Shown here: piece by piece, positions 46,272-54,590 of the stretch
Position numbering within the stretch: position 1 is the stretch's first letter
Layout: every line of letters starts with the position of its first letter
Assembly (NCBI RefSeq): GCF_006376675.1
Contig: NZ_VEWK01000003.1
Span: forward strand, 62,001-126,000
Direction: 5' to 3'
Source: Brucella pecoris
Lineage (GTDB): Bacteria > Pseudomonadota > Alphaproteobacteria > Rhizobiales > Rhizobiaceae
DNA: 64,000 bases
The notes under the pieces: model-generated
Seen by the model: the letters and a program-made list of their open reading frames with translations, nothing else
The model's database searches: none
Told to the model about the DNA's origin: nothing
Position numbers and translations under genes: made by a program

Positions 46272-47012
46272 ATGAGCATCGACCTTACGGGCCGCATCGC
46301 ACTGGTAACAGGCGCATCGCGCGGTATTGGCTATTTTCTTTCACTCGAACTGGCAAAACGCGGCGCACATGTCATCGCGGTTGCTCGCACAATCGGCGGG
46401 CTTGAAGAGCTGGACGACGAGATTCGCAAGCTTGGAGGTAGTGCAACACTGGTGCCTCTCGATATTACCGACATGGAGGCGATTGATCGCCTCGGCGGCA
46501 CCATTCATGAGCGCTGGGGCAAACTCGATATTCTGGTTGCGAATGCAGGCGTTCTTGGCACGATATCGCCAATCGGCCATGTCGAGGCCAAGACCTTCGA
46601 GAAGGTCATGAACGTCAATGTAACCAGCGTGTGGCGCCTCATCCGGTCCACTGATCCGCTGCTGCGCGCTTCTGACGCCGGGCGTGCCATTCTGCTCTCT
46701 TCCGGTGTGGCACATACCTGCCGGGCTTTCTGGGGCCCCTACGCCGCCTCAAAAGCCGCTGTCGAAGTCATGGCACGTAGCTGGGCTGAAGAAACGAAGC
46801 AGATGAAGCTCAAGATCAACTCGGTCAATCCGGGCGCTACACGCACTGCAATGCGCGCGCAGGCAATGCCGGGCGAAGATCCGGAGACGCTGCCGACACC
46901 GCAGTCCGTCGCAGAAAAGATCGTCAAGCTCGCCGATCCTTCGCTTGACGTCACGGGAAAACTATTCGATGTGCGTCAGGATCGTTTCCTCGACTATCAT
47001 CTGCCGAGCTGA
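46272..47012 (+). CDS. Short-chain dehydrogenase/reductase
   Basis: A 246-residue classical SDR. The cofactor motif is VTGASRGIGYFLSLELAKRG, the NAG motif is LVANAGVLG, and the catalytic residues lie in LLSSGVAHTCRAFWGPYAASKAAVEVMARSW (Ser, Tyr, Lys). The segment VNPGATRTAMRAQAMPGEDPETLPTPQSVAEKIV resembles the YciK-type subgroup. The substrate is not evident. A hairpin terminator lies just after the stop codon. Confidence 0.92.
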   Translation: MSIDLTGRIALVTGASRGIGYFLSLELAKRGAHVIAVARTIGGLEELDDEIRKLGGSATLVPLDITDMEAIDRLGGTIHERWGKLDILVANAGVLGTISPIGHVEAKTFEKVMNVNVTSVWRLIRSTDPLLRASDAGRAILLSSGVAHTCRAFWGPYAASKAAVEVMARSWAEETKQMKLKINSVNPGATRTAMRAQAMPGEDPETLPTPQSVAEKIVKLADPSLDVTGKLFDVRQDRFLDYHLPS

Positions 47013-47022
47013 TTTCTTTCTT

Positions 47023-47048
47023 CCGGCCTTGCTTATAGGCAGGGCCGG
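47023..47048 (+). terminator. Terminator after the SDR gene
   Basis: CCGGCCTTGC (47023-47032) pairs with GCAGGGCCGG (47039-47048), one G-T pair, followed by TTCTATTTGCTTATTTATT. Confidence 0.8.
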
Positions 47049-47186
47049 TTCTATTTGCTTATTTATTGACGTTTCCCGCCTAGCCGCCTGATGGCTCTTT
47101 TTTCAGCGGGCATTTCCCCCACTCTCAGATCCCTTCGTCGTGCACCGACCGTTTTGGCGCGCGTTCCCTTTGCTATTGGAGGACCT

Positions 47187-47744
47187 ATGACCAAAGATCA
47201 CCAGTGTTTCATCATCATCAGCGGCGGGCCCGGATCGGGCAAAAGCACACTGATCGATGCGCTTGAGAAGGACGGCTTTTCCCGCACCGTAGAAGCTGGA
47301 CGCGCCATTATTCAGGATCAAGTCGCTATTGGCGGGAATGCCCTGCCCTGGAGAGATCGCGTTCTTTTTGCAGAGTTGATGCTGTGCTGGGAAATGCGCT
47401 CGCACGCAATGGCAGAACAACAGCGCGGTACGGTCTTCTTCGACCGCGGTGTTCCCGACGTGATCGGCTATCTGACACTGTGCAATCTGCCCATTCCACA
47501 GCATATGGAAGAGGCCGCCCGGCAGTTTCAGTATAACAAAACAGTTTTTCTAACGCCGCCATGGGCGGAAATCTTCGGTCAGGATGCCGAGCGGAAGCAG
47601 GACTTCGAAGAAGCCATACGCACGTTCGAAGCGATGGACAAAACCTACAGGCGGCTTGGATATGAAATCGCGCTCCTGCCGAAATCATCGGTCGAGGAGC
47701 GCGTCAGTTTCATCAAGCAGACGTTGCCTTCAGTTTTCCTCTGA
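47187..47744 (+). CDS. P-loop ATPase/kinase-like protein
   Basis: A 185-residue protein with Walker A (IIISGGPGSGKSTLIDALEKDGF), followed by EAGRAIIQDQ, a Walker-B-like VFFDRGVPDVIGYL and an end LLPKSSVEERVSFIKQTL. It resembles the AAA_28 group of small predicted kinases or ATPases; the substrate is unknown. ATG 47187 is chosen because a full GGAGG precedes it by about 5 bases; the in-frame sequence back to 47091 is unlikely to be translated. Its end overlaps that of pssA by 15 bases on the opposite strand. Confidence 0.85.
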   Translation: MTKDHQCFIIISGGPGSGKSTLIDALEKDGFSRTVEAGRAIIQDQVAIGGNALPWRDRVLFAELMLCWEMRSHAMAEQQRGTVFFDRGVPDVIGYLTLCNLPIPQHMEEAARQFQYNKTVFLTPPWAEIFGQDAERKQDFEEAIRTFEAMDKTYRRLGYEIALLPKSSVEERVSFIKQTLPSVFL

Positions 47745-48581
47745 CGGCTTATCCTCTTCGGAGCCGGTATCTTTCTCTGCTTTTCGGTCGGCGGCTTCAC
47801 GCCGGTTCCAGGCCGCGAGGCTGAATGGAAGAAAAGCAAGATAGGCAAGCGCCGTGAGGCTAAGGGTTTGCCAAGTGAAGCTCATCAGGAACGCGACGTA
47901 AACGACGACGAACAGGATGAGCGGCATGACGATATCGCGCCGGACAAGGCTTCCGGCAGATTTGCCGTTATAGACCGGCAGACGGCTTACGAGCAGGAAC
48001 GCTATTGCTACGGTATAGACCGCCACGCCGAAAGCGAGCCCCCGCGTTGGGGTCAATCCGAGAAAACCGAGATAGACCGGCAGTAGGACAAGCATGGCAC
48101 CTGCCGGTGCCGGCACGCCGATGAAGTAGTTGCTTTGCCATGCCGGGCGGTTCGGGTCTTCCAGCATGACATTGAAACGAGCAAGCCGCAGGCAGCAGGC
48201 AATGGCATAAAGGAGTGCCGCGATCCAGCCGAATGAACGCGCCTGATCGAGCATGAAGGCATAGAGCACCAAGGCAGGCGCCACACCGAAATTGACGATA
48301 TCGGCGAGCGAGTCCATCTGGGCGCCGAATTTCGACGATCCCTTCATCATGCGCGCGACGCGACCATCAATGCCATCCAGAAAGGCGGCGACGAGCACCA
48401 TGACGACGGCAAGTTCGAAGCGGTTCTCGAAGGCCAGACGGATGCCGGTAAGACCGGCACAAATGGCGAGAACCGTTATGACATTGGGAATAACGATACG
48501 TAGTGGTATCTGCGACAGCTTCGGGCCGCGCGATGATTCCACGCGGCCGTTGGGCTCAAAAGGCGGAAAAGGCGTTTCCAT
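47730..48581 (-). CDS. pssA: CDP-diacylglycerol-serine O-phosphatidyltransferase
   Basis: Makes phosphatidylserine from CDP-diacylglycerol and serine; 283 residues, with about eight membrane helices. The CDP-alcohol phosphotransferase motif DGIDGRVARMMKGSSKFGAQMDSLADIVNFG (DGxxARxxxxxxxxGxxxDxxxD) is complete. ATG 48581 lies 4 bases after the psd stop; the longer frame would overlap psd. The C-terminal tail is charged and rich in Lys and Glu (AEKDTGSEEDKPSEEN). Confidence 0.96.
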   Translation of the reverse strand: METPFPPFEPNGRVESSRGPKLSQIPLRIVIPNVITVLAICAGLTGIRLAFENRFELAVVMVLVAAFLDGIDGRVARMMKGSSKFGAQMDSLADIVNFGVAPALVLYAFMLDQARSFGWIAALLYAIACCLRLARFNVMLEDPNRPAWQSNYFIGVPAPAGAMLVLLPVYLGFLGLTPTRGLAFGVAVYTVAIAFLLVSRLPVYNGKSAGSLVRRDIVMPLILFVVVYVAFLMSFTWQTLSLTALAYLAFLPFSLAAWNRREAADRKAEKDTGSEEDKPSEEN

Positions 48582-48585
48582 CGGC

Positions 48586-49284
48586 TCAGCCGATCCGCAC
48601 CACAGGCTCGCCGCGCACACTGCCGTAATCGGCCAGTACGGTTTCACCGGCGATTGCCGTTTGGCCAACAGCGACACGAACGGTCGCATCTGCAGGAAGG
48701 TAGACATCGACGCGCGATCCAAAGCGGATCAGACCGAACCGCTCGCCTACGGACAGATCATCATCCTCATTGGACCAGCAAACGATGCGCCGCGCAACCA
48801 GGCCAGCGATCTGAACAACGCCGATCTTGCCATGCGGGCTTTCAATCAAAACGCTGTTGCGTTCGTTTTCCGTGCTGGCCTTGTCCAGTTCTGCATTGAG
48901 GAACTTGCCCGGGCGATGCACGACCTTCTCGATCTTACCACGCACCGGAGAACGGTTGATGTGAACCGAGAACACATTCATGAAAACCGATACGCGCATG
49001 CGCGGCTCGGCACCGAGATCCAGCTCGGCGGGCGGCACTGCCGGACCGACGAAGGAAACCTTGCCGTCAGCGGGGCTGATGACCAGATTATCGTCCATTG
49101 GCGTGACGCGTTCGGGATCGCGATAGAAATAGATGCACCAGACGGTCAGCACCAAGCCGATCCAGAACAACGGGTCCCAAAGCCAGCCCAGAATGAGAGA
49201 AACCACGAAAAAGCCCGCGATAAACGGATAGCCTTCCCGGTGGATCGGCACGAAAGTGTTGCGGATGGTGTCAGTAAGGCTCAT
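48586..49284 (-). CDS. psd: Phosphatidylserine decarboxylase
   Basis: Converts phosphatidylserine to phosphatidylethanolamine; 232 residues, the short type. It is a pyruvoyl enzyme: the self-cleavage site is the Gly-Ser in [13 protein letters not shown], close to the C-terminus. [11 protein letters not shown] and [18 protein letters not shown] are typical, and the N-terminus has a membrane hairpin ([35 protein letters not shown]). AAAGGAAGAG precedes the ATG. It is directly followed by pssA, so both steps of phosphatidylethanolamine synthesis are one operon. Confidence 0.96.
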   Translation of the reverse strand: MSLTDTIRNTFVPIHREGYPFIAGFFVVSLILGWLWDPLFWIGLVLTVWCIYFYRDPERVTPMDDNLVISPADGKVSFVGPAVPPAELDLGAEPRMRVSVFMNVFSVHINRSPVRGKIEKVVHRPGKFLNAELDKASTENERNSVLIESPHGKIGVVQIAGLVARRIVCWSNEDDDLSVGERFGLIRFGSRVDVYLPADATVRVAVGQTAIAGETVLADYGSVRGEPVVRIG

Positions 49285-49411
49285 CGCTCTTCCTTTGAGT
49301 TTGGCCGTTATTTACCTCATCCTGTTCAGAATCGAAATCCATTTCGCAAATTATTCACGGCTGTTAGGGCACGTGATCGCGCCCTAATATAAATAGCCAT
49401 CGGTAAACCGG

Positions 49412-51298
49412 CTATTCCGCCGCCGGAACGCCGCGTGTGACGACACCCAGTTCATCGCTTTCACGAACCTGACGCAGACGCTCTTCCGCCTCATCGGCCT
49501 CGCGCTGGCGAGCCCACATGGACGCATAAAGCCCCTTATGCTTGAGAAGCATGCGATGCGTGCCGCGCTCGGCGATCAGACCGTCCTTAAGCACGATGAT
49601 CTCATCGGCACCGATCACAGTCGACAGGCGGTGCGCGATGACAAGCGTTGTCCGGCCACGGCTAACGATGTCGAGCGCTGACTGAATTTCCTGTTCGGTG
49701 GCCGTATCGAGTGCGGAGGTCGCCTCATCAAGGATCAGGATCGGAGGCGCTTTCAGGATCGTACGTGCAATGGCTACACGCTGTTTCTCACCGCCCGAAA
49801 GCTTAAGGCCGCGTTCGCCGACCATGGCTTGATAGCCTTCCGGCAGGTGCTTGATGAAGCCGGAAATCTGCGCCAGTTCCGCCGCCTTTTCCACCTCTTC
49901 GGTCGTGGCATCGGGGCGGCCATAACGAATGTTATAGGCTATCGTATCGTTGAACAGAACAGTGTCCTGCGGCACCATGCCGATAACTTTGCGCAAGCTT
50001 TCCTGCGTAACGTCGCGGACATCCTGCCCGTCGATGGAAACCGATCCGGACTGCACATCATAGAAGCGAAACAGCAGTCGGGAGATCGTGGATTTACCTG
50101 CCCCGGACGGTCCGACGATCGCTACCGTCTTTCCTGCCGGAACTTCGAAACTGATGCCTTTCAGGATCGGACGGTTCGCATCATAGGCGAAATGCACATC
50201 ATCGAAACGGATTGCGCCGTGATCGATTTTCAATGCTGGCGCACCGGCTTTGTCGACAACTTCCTGCTTCACATCGAGGAGATCGAACATCTGCTCGATA
50301 TCGGTCAGGCCCTGACGGATTTCGCGGTAGATAAAACCGATGAAATTGAGCGGAATGGATAGTTGCATCAGCATGGCATTGATGAAAACGAAATCGCCGA
50401 TGGACTGTGTTCCCGCCTGCACTTCCAGCGCTGACATGACCATGACCACCGCCATGCCGACGCCAAAGATGACGGCTTGGCCAAAGTTCAGCCAGCCAAG
50501 TGAGGTCCAGGTCTGGGTTGCCGCTTTTTCATAACGCGCCATCGAAGCATCGAAACGCTTGGCTTCCATGTTCTCGTTGCCGAAATATTTGACGGTTTCG
50601 AAATTGAGCAGCGAGTCGATTGCCTTGGTGTTGGCATCCGTATCGGAGTCGTTCATTTCGCGGCGAATATTGATGCGCCAGTCGCTCGCCTTGATCGTGA
50701 ACCAGGTATAAAGGCAGACCGTTGCAGCGACGACGAGAAGATAGGAGATGCCGTAGGCGAAGGCGAAGATCACCGCCGTCAGCGCAAATTCAAGAATGGT
50801 GGGCAGCGTGTTCAGGATCGTGAAACGGACAATCGTTTCGATGCCCTTGGTGCCACGCTCGATGACCCGCGAAAGCCCGCCCGTACGCCGTTCCAGATGG
50901 AACCGCAGCGAAAGCTGGTGCATGTGCACGAAGGTCCTGTAGGCCAACTGACGCACCGCATATTGGCCGACGCTCGCAAACAATGCATCGCGGAGCTGGT
51001 TGAGACCGGCCTGCACGATCTTGGCACCGTTATAAGCCAGCACCAGCATGACTGCGCCGACCAGAAACAACGGGATGTAATCCGGCGGGTTCAACTGACC
51101 GGTCAAGGCATTCGTCACCCATTTGAAGAAATAGGGTACGAGGATGAGTACGATCTTGGAAATCACCAGATAGAACGTGGCCCAGACCACGCGCATACGC
51201 AGGTCAGGCCTGTCGGACGGCCACATATAGGGCCAGAGATTTCGCAGTGTTTTGAACGTCTCGCCGGAGTCGGCGGAAACCGTTTTGGGGGAACTCAT
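49412..51298 (-). CDS. Atm1/HMT1-type ABC exporter
   Basis: A 628-residue half-transporter: a membrane domain of six helices (about 30-330) and a C-terminal ATPase with Walker [21 protein letters not shown], signature LSGGEKQRVAIARTI, Walker B ILILDEATSALD and H-loop VIAHRLSTV. The long N-terminal segment (LRNLWPYMWPSDRPDLRMRVV) and the membrane motif FHLERRTGGLSRVIERGTKGI are those of the Atm1 group, which exports glutathione-linked metals or Fe-S precursors. ATG 51298 is preferred over the upstream in-frame start. An ArsR-type regulator gene lies upstream on the same strand. Confidence 0.92.
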   Translation of the reverse strand: MSSPKTVSADSGETFKTLRNLWPYMWPSDRPDLRMRVVWATFYLVISKIVLILVPYFFKWVTNALTGQLNPPDYIPLFLVGAVMLVLAYNGAKIVQAGLNQLRDALFASVGQYAVRQLAYRTFVHMHQLSLRFHLERRTGGLSRVIERGTKGIETIVRFTILNTLPTILEFALTAVIFAFAYGISYLLVVAATVCLYTWFTIKASDWRINIRREMNDSDTDANTKAIDSLLNFETVKYFGNENMEAKRFDASMARYEKAATQTWTSLGWLNFGQAVIFGVGMAVVMVMSALEVQAGTQSIGDFVFINAMLMQLSIPLNFIGFIYREIRQGLTDIEQMFDLLDVKQEVVDKAGAPALKIDHGAIRFDDVHFAYDANRPILKGISFEVPAGKTVAIVGPSGAGKSTISRLLFRFYDVQSGSVSIDGQDVRDVTQESLRKVIGMVPQDTVLFNDTIAYNIRYGRPDATTEEVEKAAELAQISGFIKHLPEGYQAMVGERGLKLSGGEKQRVAIARTILKAPPILILDEATSALDTATEQEIQSALDIVSRGRTTLVIAHRLSTVIGADEIIVLKDGLIAERGTHRMLLKHKGLYASMWARQREADEAEERLRQVRESDELGVVTRGVPAAE

Positions 51299-51438
51299 GG
51301 TGCGTTCTTTCAAGTCGGTGGGCTCAAGCGATTTCGTACGAGATGAAACTCCGTTACCGCTTTATTTGTTTGTATTGACGCATCGTTTCCGAAAACCGCT
51401 TCGGGTTTTTCGGGAAATGCTCTATTTTTTGTTTTCAC

Positions 51439-51488
51439 GCATGTCTTTATCCCAAAACCGGTTCCCACTTTTGGGAGACATGTTTTAG
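51439..51488. repeat. Rhizobiales palindromic repeat, type B, overlapping the ArsR gene end
   Basis: Arms GCATGTCTTTATCCC and GGGAGACATGT around AAAACCGGTTCCCACTTTT. Preceding bases (51413-51424, GGGAAATGCTCT) look like a fragment of the type C repeat. The element provides the TAA stop codon of the ArsR-type gene and lies between it and the ABC exporter. Confidence 0.75.
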
Positions 51489-51829
51489 CCGCAGCATCTG
51501 CTTTTGAAGGAAGCAAAATGCGTGCGGACAGCATTGAGTTGTGGCCAGTTGACGCTGTAACGCGAGGACTGGCGATCAGGCCGATAATCGATAAGGCCAG
51601 CCTGCACGAGGACCTTGAGGTGTTGGGAAACCGTCGATTGAGCGAGGTCGAGCTTGCCGACAATATCCTTGCAGCAGCAGGCGTCCTCCATCATCAACTG
51701 GCGGATAATTCGAATGCGGACAGGATGGCCCAGCGCAGCGCAAATGCGCGCAGCCGCTTCATCATCAATGCCGAGCTGCACAAGATCGGGGGCAGCATCA
51801 GTTGAATTTTTGTCGAGAATTATTTTCAT
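51485..51829 (-). CDS. ArsR-family transcriptional regulator
   Basis: A 114-residue winged-helix repressor. The recognition helix is LDLAQSTVSQHLKVLVQAGLI, followed by the wing DYRPDRQSSRYSVN. A cysteine cluster (EDACCCKDIVG) sits where ArsR-type proteins bind metal(loid), and the C-terminus ends in SRCCG, so metal or thiol sensing is plausible. A perfect 11-bp inverted repeat overlaps the start codon, and no ribosome binding site is visible, which suggests a leaderless, autorepressed transcript. It precedes the Atm1-type exporter on the same strand. The stop codon lies in a repeat. Confidence 0.9.
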   Translation of the reverse strand: MKIILDKNSTDAAPDLVQLGIDDEAAARICAALGHPVRIRIIRQLMMEDACCCKDIVGKLDLAQSTVSQHLKVLVQAGLIDYRPDRQSSRYSVNWPQLNAVRTHFASFKSRCCG

Positions 51830-51850
51830 CGTATATCGACGATATACGAT
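51828..51850. promoter_or_regulatory. Probable ArsR-type operator (perfect inverted repeat)
   Basis: ATCGTATATCG (51828-51838), one central base, then its exact complement CGATATACGAT (51840-51850). Two bases of the regulator's ATG (51827-51829 on the minus strand) are inside it. Dyads of about this size are normal ArsR-family operators. Confidence 0.7.
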
Positions 51851-51991
51851 TATGCTCCAAAGTTCAAGATTTGGGGACGTTTATTCCCAAAAAGACCGCC
51901 AAAACGGAAGCACACTATCGTGATTGACACTCACTACTGAAACGCGCCATCCATCACTGGAAAGCGCGGTTCTGTTTCGAAAAGCGTTCCG

Positions 51992-53263
51992 TCAGTTATT
52001 GCGATCTTCCAACTGGCGCTTGACCTCATCCTCACCCAAAGGTTCCTTGGGCATATTGAATACCTGACCCGGCCAGATCAGATCGGGATTACGGATCTGT
52101 TCGCGATTGGCGAGATAGATCGTCGTGTATCGCGTGCCTTTGCCATAGGTGCGCTTGGATATCGTCCAGAGATTGTCCCCGCGCCGAATGATGACGGAAC
52201 CTTCGACTTTCTGCAGTGGGGTCGCCGACGAAGCGGCGTCACCACTATTGGCTTCCGACGGAGCTGTCGTCTGACCGTCCGTGTCGGAAGCAACAGCAGA
52301 GAGATTCTCGCCAGCTTCGCGACGGAACGGAACGCGGGCCGTCGCCAAGACCTGATTGGCATTGTCGAGCAGATCGGCGCGAATGATATAATCGCCGACG
52401 CTCAGCGGCTGCTTGCTCTGCACGAGGAAACGACCATCTGGCGAAATGAGACTTGCACCGAGCAATGTATCGTTGGCGTGAACAATCACGCGATTGCCGC
52501 CCTTGGCTTTACCCGCCACGAAGACTGACTGGCCTTCAATTTCCACCGCTTCAATTGCAATCGGCAAATCCTGAGCAGGCTTGGTTTCCGGCTTGTCAGC
52601 CTTGGCCGCAGCTTCGGAAGTAGCTTCCGTACTTTCCGGCGGTGCAGGAGCCGTCTCCGGCTTCGTGATCAGGCGGCTCGCCTGTCCCGGCTCCTCCACC
52701 AGCGCCAGCACTTGTCCCGACTTGGTTTCAGGCACCGATACGATGGCCGTCTGCGCGGAAGTGGCAACATTGTTATCCGCACCAGTTGAACGCAAGACGA
52801 GCTGATGATCCCCGGCCTTCAAAGGTTCATCCAGAACAATGGCGAAATCGCCATTGGCTCCAACCTTGGCCTTGCCCACAACCGTTGCACCTGCCACAAC
52901 CTCGACATCTGCATTGGGAAGCGCCTTGCCTGCGATCACGACCGAACCGTCAGGCTCGACGCGCAGAAGGTCGAAAACCGGCGTCTTGCTGGCCTGCTCT
53001 GCGGGCGCAGCATCAGCCTGCTTGGCCGGTTCTTCGGATTGAGTGCCCTGTGGCTTCGCATCGTTTACAGCAGTTTCGTCCGCAGGCTTGGTCGTCTCCG
53101 GCGCTTTGGTCTCGGACGGCGTTTGTGCATTGTTCGACGCTGGCGCGGCGACATCGGATTGCGGAGCCTCCACGCGGGATCGTGTTGCATTCCAATAAAG
53201 GCCGAGCCCGACAACGATTGCGACGAGCCCGATACCGAGCAATCCTAAACTGTTCTTTTGCAT
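51992..53263 (-). CDS. LysM-domain membrane-anchored protein
   Basis: A 423-residue protein with an N-terminal membrane anchor (LGLLGIGLVAIVVGLGLYW), a long Ala/Pro/Glu/Lys-rich linker (about 35-95), several Ig-like repeats (for example VVIAGKALPNADVEVVAGATVVG and VFVAGKAKGGNRVIVHANDTLLG) and a C-terminal LysM domain (IIRRGDNLWTISKRTYGKGTRYTTIYLANREQIRNPDLIWPGQVFNMP). LysM binds peptidoglycan, so the protein probably spans the periplasm between membrane and wall. Function beyond that is unknown. Confidence 0.9.
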   Translation of the reverse strand: MQKNSLGLLGIGLVAIVVGLGLYWNATRSRVEAPQSDVAAPASNNAQTPSETKAPETTKPADETAVNDAKPQGTQSEEPAKQADAAPAEQASKTPVFDLLRVEPDGSVVIAGKALPNADVEVVAGATVVGKAKVGANGDFAIVLDEPLKAGDHQLVLRSTGADNNVATSAQTAIVSVPETKSGQVLALVEEPGQASRLITKPETAPAPPESTEATSEAAAKADKPETKPAQDLPIAIEAVEIEGQSVFVAGKAKGGNRVIVHANDTLLGASLISPDGRFLVQSKQPLSVGDYIIRADLLDNANQVLATARVPFRREAGENLSAVASDTDGQTTAPSEANSGDAASSATPLQKVEGSVIIRRGDNLWTISKRTYGKGTRYTTIYLANREQIRNPDLIWPGQVFNMPKEPLGEDEVKRQLEDRNN

Positions 53264-53377
53264 TTCGTTTCGAAATCCACGCCAGAGACTATAATAGCGG
53301 GTTTATAGCTTTTGGCTTCCCCCCACAAGAAATCTGCACCGAAACAGCAAAAGGTACGAGGCTTTTTATTAGCAAGG

Positions 53378-53725
53378 TTACTGTTCTACACAGTTTGTCG
53401 GCTTTGATTGGTCCGGATCATCCATAAGGTTATAAAGATCGGCCGTATCGCCCTTGGTCCACCAGATATAGACACCGCCAGCATATTTGGCACCAGACCC
53501 TGAAATGACGTTGGAAGCAACGACAGTTTCGTCTTCGAGCTCCAGTTCGGCAAGCGAAATATCACCGGCATTGTAGTAAGTTACCGAGACATTTTTTTCA
53601 CCGCACTTATACAGAACAGCGTTGGTCGTAACTTCAGTGTCGTCCGGCAGCTTGATGTTTATTTCGCCAGCCGATGCGGATGATGCGGCAAAGGTGAGCC
53701 CGAGAAACACAACCCAATTCTTCAT
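53378..53725 (-). CDS. MliC-type periplasmic lysozyme inhibitor
   Basis: A 115-residue exported protein. The signal peptide is MKNWVVFLGLTFAASSASA, starting at ATG 53725; the longer frame runs into the LOG gene and is rejected. The mature part carries the MliC pattern: VLYKCGEKNVSVTYYNAGDIS, then ETVVASNVISGSGAKYAGGVYIWWTKGDTADLYN and a C-terminal cysteine (TNCVEQ) that should pair with the first. C-type lysozyme inhibitors of this family protect the wall from host lysozyme. No lipobox, so it is soluble periplasmic (PliC-like). Confidence 0.88.
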   Translation of the reverse strand: MKNWVVFLGLTFAASSASAGEINIKLPDDTEVTTNAVLYKCGEKNVSVTYYNAGDISLAELELEDETVVASNVISGSGAKYAGGVYIWWTKGDTADLYNLMDDPDQSKPTNCVEQ

Positions 53726-53888
53726 ATCCAATCCACTTCTCAATCTGGAGTACATACCGATTGAGATATAACAATTGCTGTGAATGTCCACCCGGAACCT
53801 GGCTTGCACGTCGCCCTGGCGGCGATCTTCACCGCAAAATGAAAGCACAGACGCTTGACGCTGAAAGGTCAAAAGCGCACAAGAAATC

Positions 53889-54491
53889 ATGTCTGAGATT
53901 CGATCCATCTGTGTTTATTGCGGCTCGTCTACGGGCCTGAATCCCATCTATCGTGAAGCGGGCGTTACGCTTGGCCGGTCCATTGCCGAACACGGCCTGC
54001 GCCTTGTCTATGGCGGCGGCACGCGCGGCATCATGGGCGCGGTTGCGCAAGGCGTGATGGAAGCCGGCGGCGAAGTCACCGGCATCATCCCGACCTTCCT
54101 GCTCGACAAGGAAGCAAGCCTTGAAAAGGCCGAGCAGCTAACCGAACTCATCGTCGTCGGCGACATGCATGAGCGCAAGCACCTCATGTTCCAGAAATCG
54201 GATGCATTCGTCACGCTTCCCGGTGGCATCGGCACGGTTGAGGAAATCGTGGAAATGATGACCTGGGCGCAGCTCGGCAAGCATCGCAAGCCGATGGTGT
54301 TCGCAAACATCAACAATTTCTGGCAGCCGATGCTCACGCTTCTCGAGCATATGGCGGCGGAAGGTTTTATCCACTCCGCCCATCAGATGAAGCCACTCGT
54401 CATCGACAAGGCGGAAGATATCGTTCCCGCCATCATCGCGGCCAACGGAAAGGCGCATGAAGGCGACCAGAAGATCATCGAAAAGATGTGA
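53889..54491 (+). CDS. LOG family protein (cytokinin riboside 5'-monophosphate phosphoribohydrolase)
   Basis: A 200-residue Rossmann-fold protein of the LOG family, which hydrolyses the N-glycosidic bond of nucleoside 5'-monophosphates. The diagnostic motif PGGIGTVEEIVEMMTWAQLG is intact, with GGGTRGIMGAVAQGV and MHERKHLMFQKSDAFV. The N-terminus SIRSICVYCGSSTG-like (IRSICVYCGSSTGLNP) is normal for the family. The natural substrate in this bacterium is probably AMP or a damaged nucleotide. A Bru-RS-like element begins at its stop codon. Confidence 0.93.
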   Translation: MSEIRSICVYCGSSTGLNPIYREAGVTLGRSIAEHGLRLVYGGGTRGIMGAVAQGVMEAGGEVTGIIPTFLLDKEASLEKAEQLTELIVVGDMHERKHLMFQKSDAFVTLPGGIGTVEEIVEMMTWAQLGKHRKPMVFANINNFWQPMLTLLEHMAAEGFIHSAHQMKPLVIDKAEDIVPAIIAANGKAHEGDQKIIEKM

Positions 54492-54590
54492 GTTTAGGGC
54501 AGTAGGGCAGTAGGAAGTTACAGCCGTCGCGGCCATCTACAACCCAAACATACTGCCTTATTCCCTTACTGCCCTACTGCCTTACCTCTT
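54490..54590. repeat. Bru-RS-like palindromic element, copy 3
   Basis: Left arm AGGGCAGTAGGGCAGTAGG and right arm CTTACTGCCCTACTGCCTTA with a middle of about 50 bases. It fills the gap between the convergent LOG and RNA methyltransferase genes and supplies the latter's TAA stop codon (54582-54584). Confidence 0.7.

Noticed and set aside
49364-49387. Rho-independent terminator after the Atm1-type exporter
   Set aside because: TTAGGGC and GCCCTAA form a 7-bp stem, but no T-run follows in the direction of transcription, so support is too weak.
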